This document shows, in pieces, positions 60,545 to 64,000 of a DNA stretch of 64,000 bases. Origin of the DNA: Verpa conica (Eukaryota > Ascomycota > Pezizomycetes > Pezizales > Morchellaceae); assembly GCA_033030425.1 (NCBI GenBank), contig JAUFSD010000025.1, forward strand, positions 1,150,291 through 1,214,290. The letters run 5' to 3'. Both the position numbers and the translations under genes were made by a program. The notes beneath the pieces are model-generated. The model was given only the letters and a program-made list of their open reading frames with translations, was not told the DNA's origin and made no database searches. How positions within the stretch are numbered: the first letter of the stretch is position 1; each line of letters begins with the position of its first letter.

Positions 60545-61285
60545 ATATGTCTATTCTCGCTGTATGGCTACAACACCCATGTACCACACCTGTCCTTTCT
60601 TGCTGTATGACAACTAAACAAAGGTCCCATATATGTCACTTCTTACTGTATGACAGCTAGGCGAAAGTACCATATCTGTCATATCCCACTGTACGACAGC
60701 CAGAGGAGACTCTCCCAAGCAAGCTTTTGTCCCTGTACAGCAGATAGGACTTGGTCCGAATATGGAGGTCTTGCTGCTGCACAGCACCCCAAGGACTCGT
60801 TTCCAATTGGCATGAAGGTCCTGTACAGGAGATATACCCTGGTCCAGAACATGAGAGATATGCCCTGTACGACAGGTGGGGCTGTTCTTGGCTCGAGCAG
60901 TCTCTGCTGTATGACAGGTGGGGGGCTCTAGAAGACTGAAGCTCTAGGTGTCGTACAGCGGTCCAGGACCACTCCTATAAGAACCTAGGACCTGCTGTAT
61001 GACAGGTGGGAGCTCTCAAAGACTGAAGCTCTAGGTGCTGTACAGCACCTCTCCACTCAATGCAATGGCAGCTACTGGGCGTCATACAGCGACTGCAATA
61101 CATCCACCTAAGCGTCCCTAGGCGCTGTATGACATATATGGGACTCTCTCACTATTGTCATATACCTGGCGGACGACAAAGCTTGGGCGCCCAATTGCCT
61201 CCTGTAGGTATCATACAGAGGTACCAGGACATTATTTGTGGAGCTGTGAGGCTGTCTTGTGGCAGCGCTAACATTGCTCCAGGCC
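60545..61285 (-). repeat. Leader region with dispersed CTGTAYGACAG motifs
   Basis: The 11-mer CTGTAYGACAG or its complement-like form (GTCRTACAG) recurs about every 50-100 bp between 60600 and 61220. A 55-bp unit starting GCTGTATGACAGGTGGG is duplicated in tandem at 60906-60960 and 60994-61048. There is no coding signal. It forms the 5' leader of the retroelement on the minus strand. Confidence 0.55.
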
Positions 61286-61485
61286 CATATAGACCCTCCA
61301 TATTGACTGCGCTGCACCCCCATATGAACCCCCCATATAGACCTCCTGCGCTGCAGTCCTACCCCCACCTGCCTGCTGCAAACGTCACTGTGGCGCTGCT
61401 TCAGCGCAGCCACGGGACCTGCTCGATCCAAGGCAGTTTTCAGCTGGGAGCAAGGTTTTGGCAGCTTTTGTAGTCCCCTGTGTAT
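61286..61485. repeat. GC-rich repeat, copy 1 (partial)
   Basis: It shares with 62045-62384 and 62905-63243 the order: CCCCATATAGAC units, GCGCTGCAG-CCTACCCCCACCTGCCT, GTGGCGCTGCTTC-GCGCAGCC, CTGGGAGC, TTTTGTAGTCCCCTGTGTAT. The 3' half of the longer copies is missing here. Confidence 0.65.
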
Positions 61486-62044
61486 TATATGCTCTAAAAC
61501 GTTACATTAGCTAACCCCTATGGGGTTAGAAATACTTAAAATATTACTTTTCTAGTACATTATAACTTTGCAGCTCTTTTTAGATTTAATTTGATATATA
61601 GGAGGATATATGGGAGCATTAGATAAAATGGGGTAAGGAAAGTTTTTGTCTAAGAATATAATGGCGGAAAAGTTACAGTTAGTCCTTATATAGCCTGGGG
61701 TTTTCCGGGCGCTGAAAGCATGGATCGATAGAGAAAAGGAAGGCGAATCGACCCATACATTTAGAATCGCTAAACTCCATGATTTTTACATCCATATATC
61801 CAAAAGAGAAGTGCGGTCATTTTCCGTGGGGGAGCGCCAAGCGCTGCCGAGACCAGCAGCACTTGCCTTATCTGGCAGCGCCACTATGTGCGCCATAATT
61901 AAAAGCGACTTTATAGATGGCGCCATAATTAAAAGCGACTTTATAGGCGCCACTAAGCAATATTGCGCCACCTCCAATTGATTTCCTTCGATCGAGGGAA
62001 ATAAGGTTCACCTAACCCTCGCTTCCCTGTGCGCAAGGACCTTC
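61486..62044. other. AT-rich segment of the leader with a 30-bp tandem duplication
   Basis: CGCCATAATTAAAAGCGACT and the following six bases (61891-61916) recur exactly at 61921-61946, a 30-bp unit. There is no gene. Confidence 0.6.
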
Positions 62045-62384
62045 CGATAGACCCCCCCCCATAGACTCCCCCAATAGACCCCCCCATAGACCCCCCCATA
62101 TGGACCCCCTGCGCTGCAGCCCTACCCCCCACCTGCCTGGGCGCCTGCTGCAGACGCTACTGTGGCGTTGCTTCTGCGCAGCCGTGGTTTTCTGCTGGGA
62201 GCGAGATTTTGGCGACTTTTGTAGTCCCTTGTGTATCTTTATTTCTAGAGAGGGACAATCAAACAGTGTTTTGGCGGTCATAAGCTCTCTGTCTATGTAC
62301 CTGGACATGGTCGGGTACTTGCTTGCCTCTCGGCTGCGCGCTGCTGCAGGTTGCTCGATCACTTTGAGCTCTCGACCACGGCGC
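62045..62384. repeat. GC-rich repeat, copy 2
   Basis: About 340 bp, closely similar to 62905-63243 and in the same orientation. It begins with CCCCCATAGAC-type units, contains the CTGCGC hairpin block, and ends with GCTCTCTGTCTATGTACCTG and a CTCGACCACGGCGC edge. It abuts the 5' pseudo-LTR. On the RT strand the first part is a run of G-rich GTCTATGGGGG units. Confidence 0.75.
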
Positions 62385-62420
62385 TGTTAAAGTAGGAGAA
62401 GAGTATTTCTTCTATGAATT

Positions 62421-62624
62421 GGATGGGGGAAGGAGTATAGAGTACTTGCGCTGATAAAGCTTCTTGTAGTGTTACAAGAAAGGCGTTTTCGTATAATTTC
62501 TATACTCTTCAGTCAGCGAAGGGGGGGTATATATACAACATACCAGAGAGAGCACGGATCTGAATAGATCCGGTCGGAACCCCGTTGGGCCGGCTCCAAT
62601 GCGTCACATCCTGTGTGCGACACC
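62421..62624 (-). repeat. 5' pseudo-LTR of the Penelope-like element
   Basis: About 204 bp, the direct-repeat partner of 57592-57791, with the same ordered blocks. It carries the canonical hammerhead copy. Confidence 0.8.
62445..62521 (-). ncRNA. Hammerhead ribozyme, 5' copy (canonical core)
   Basis: Read on the minus strand: stem I strand CTTCGCTGA (62521-62513); core CUGAAGA (62512-62506), an exact CUGANGA; stem II GTATA/TATAC (62505-62491) with loop GAAAT; GAAA (62490-62487); stem III, including the perfect 8-bp hairpin TTCTTGTA/TACAAGAA; UUA as the NUH triplet ending at 62455; then stem I partner TCAGCGCAAG (62454-62445). All universally conserved core bases are present. Self-cleavage is predicted between 62455 and 62454. 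It is located in the pseudo-LTR, as in other Penelope-like elements. Confidence 0.82.
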
Positions 62625-62629
62625 TAAGA

Positions 62630-62653
62630 CGGGACGGAGGTACCTCCGTCCCG
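62630..62653. repeat. Perfect 24-bp palindrome
   Basis: It is centred on GGTACC with arms CGGGACGGAG. It sits just outside the 5' pseudo-LTR, mirroring the strong GC hairpin just inside the 3' pseudo-LTR. Confidence 0.65.
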
Positions 62654-62722
62654 TGGGGCTACCCATATGCTAATCCCATTAGGCCCCCGTAATGGCCGCG
62701 TCCGGCTAAAAATAGAAGTAGT

Positions 62723-62852
62723 CCCGGACCCGTCACTTTTCTAATATTGACACCCCGGACCCGTCAAATAATCGATAATGACCGCCAAGAAATGGCCCCG
62801 GACCCGTCAACTTTAATGTATTGACATATATAGTGCCACCCCGGACCCGTCA
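62723..62852 (+). repeat. Four copies of CCCGGACCCGTCA
   Basis: Identical 13-mers at 62723-62735, 62754-62766, 62797-62809 and 62840-62852, spaced 31, 43 and 43 bp. Most gaps contain a TATTGACA-like or ATAATGAC element. There is no coding signal. The array may be a protein-binding cluster or an ancestral minisatellite. Confidence 0.7.
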
Positions 62853-62904
62853 GATTCTCGGTACTGACATCTTCGCCATGGCGAAGACTCGACTGTAGCA
62901 ACCT

Positions 62905-63243
62905 CCCATAGCCCCCCCCATATAGACCCCCCCATAGACCCCCCAGCGCTGCAGCCCTACCCCCACCTGCCTAGACGCCTACTGCAGACGTCGCTGTGGC
63001 GCTGCTTCTGCGCAGCCGTGGGACCTGCTCGATCCACCGTGGTTTTCGACTGGGAGCAAGATTTTGGCGACTTTTGTAGTCCCCTGTGTATTTTTATTTC
63101 TTGAGAGTGACAATCAGACAGTGCTTTGGCGGTTTTAAGCTCTCTCTCTATGTACCTGGACATGGTCGAGTACTCCTTTGCTTGCCTCTCGCCTGCGTGC
63201 CGCTGCAGATTGCTCGATCACTCTGAGCTCTCGAACACGGCGC
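62905..63243. repeat. GC-rich repeat, copy 3
   Basis: The longest match to copy 2 (62045-62384), including GTGGCGCTGCTTCTGCGCAG and the TATGTACCTGGACATGGTCG block. It lies outside the pseudo-LTR-bounded element, so the repeat either predates the insertion or belongs to a tandem or nested copy. Confidence 0.75.
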
Positions 63244-64000
63244 GCAATGCAAAGTTGCATATTGACCTGCACGACGCCTTGCAGCCTGCCTAGCTGCCTG
63301 GGGGTCTCTCTCTGACGTCTCTGTAGCGCTACTTGGTTGCCTGTTTGCTTGCTTATTGCCTGCCTGCCTGCGCAGTCTCACGAGTCACGAGATATCACTC
63401 GGTCTATGTCACGACCTCGACTCTTGAGTAAGGGGGTGCAGTCTTTTTTCACTGTGGGGACTAACTGACAGCTGCCTAAATGTCCTGAGATCCTTTGTAT
63501 GCACTTCCCCTTGTCCAGGTACTTCTCTCTCGGCACCTGGACCTCTCCCGCTGCCACTTTGCGGCCGCGACTCGTGATTTCGCTGACTGCTGACAACCTG
63601 CGCCCTACCCCTACCCCCCCTACTTCAGGCACCCCACGTCTGCCCTAGCACCGCCTGCCTGCCTGCAGTCGCTGTGGCGCTGCTCCTAGGCTTGCTTGCT
63701 TGCTGCGCTTGGTGGGGGGGCGCGACTGCGCGAATCATGAGAAATCACTCGGTTATTGTCGCGGTTTCGTTCTGTGAGTAAGGGAGTGCAGTCTTCTATA
63801 CTCCGCACCGTGGCTAGACGAAAATCGTGGCTAGGCGACAACACAACAACCACAAAGAAAGTATTTATAATTAAAGAGGTATAGACTAAAGAGCACCTGG
63901 AGAGTCGATTGCAATAAAAAAAAAGGCGAGTACAGGGGGTTGTTGCTGTGTTGCTATGGGGTTGCTACATAGGATTTTTGGGCGTAGATCTGGTCATGAC
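63244..64000. other. Repeat-rich end of the window
   Basis: Contains GCCT/GCTTGCTT microsatellites near 63270-63370 and 63650-63710, and a direct repeat pair: ATCACTCGGT...GAGTAAGGG-GTGCAGTCTT at about 63390-63445 and 63744-63797. No gene was recognised. Confidence 0.55.

Larger units (their letters stand above)
57592..62624 (-). mobile_element. Penelope-like retroelement with pseudo-LTRs
   Basis: About 5.0 kb. The element reads on the minus strand: 5' pseudo-LTR at 62624-62421, a 1.9-kb GC-rich leader with repeats, an RT ORF at 60544-58229, a 3' region with strong hairpins, and a 3' pseudo-LTR at 57791-57592. The two pseudo-LTRs are direct repeats, readily alignable but diverged, and each contains a hammerhead ribozyme fold on the RT strand, a known hallmark of Penelope-like elements. 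No GIY-YIG endonuclease domain was seen after the RT. The outer boundaries are set by the end of visible similarity between the repeats; target-site duplications were not identified. Confidence 0.8.

Noticed and set aside
1..64000. tRNA, rRNA and CRISPR scan by eye
   Set aside because: No convincing tRNA B-box context, no rRNA blocks and no spaced repeat array were seen; CRISPR is also not expected in a fungal nuclear genome.

Overview
The window reads as nuclear DNA of a filamentous ascomycete. Genes carry many short introns (about 50-95 nt, GTRNGT-type donors, CTAAC/CTAAT branch points, AG acceptors), intergenic spaces are long and AT-rich, and the protein families are typical of Pezizomycotina: CFEM, WSC, AA9 LPMO, cytochrome P450, Argonaute and kinase-ankyrin fusions. 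The large uncharacterised families and abundant repeats hint at a Pezizomycetes-like or similar genome, but this is inference. All gene models below were spliced by eye from reading frame, splice signals and family expectations; exon coordinates are given in each entry.

Layout. 0.2-3.9 kb: a kinase-ankyrin fusion gene. 5.2-11.2 kb: a small membrane protein, a ferric/metalloreductase and a GPI-type CFEM protein, together an apparent iron/haem-uptake neighbourhood. 12.8-14.0 kb: two small membrane proteins on the minus strand. 14.6-18.4 kb: a full Argonaute with an SR/RGG-rich N-terminus and an Arg at the fourth PIWI catalytic position. 21.1-24.4 kb: a secreted AA9 LPMO convergent with a secreted FAD oligosaccharide-oxidase-like (AA7/BBE) gene, a plausible redox pair for polysaccharide attack. 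24.4-29.9 kb: gene-poor DNA with two short inverted-repeat elements, one pogo/Tc1-like.

29.9-47.6 kb: an accessory block of expanded or uncharacterised fungal families. It holds a DUF4238 protein with an internally duplicated C-terminal half and a tail anchor, two paralogous H-type lectin proteins in opposite orientation, a nine-exon gene of an uncharacterised 'KWVLxxSGRTVED' family, two small related ORFs, a Cys-rich mini-ORF and a WSC cell-surface protein. 49.4-50.2 kb is a frameshifted TPR remnant. 51.7-53.5 kb is an intact P450. 54.4-55.0 kb is a five-exon secreted helical protein that no single ORF reveals.

57.6-62.6 kb: a Penelope-like retroelement on the minus strand, with a long intact RT ORF, no visible GIY-YIG endonuclease, and two direct flanking repeats (pseudo-LTRs). 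Each repeat folds on the RT strand into a hammerhead ribozyme. The 5' copy has a fully canonical core; the 3' copy has a C3-to-U change. Beyond it, to the end of the window, lie nested GC-rich direct repeats. Short two-unit telomere-like motifs (AGGGTTAGGGTT) recur across the window far more often than chance would give.
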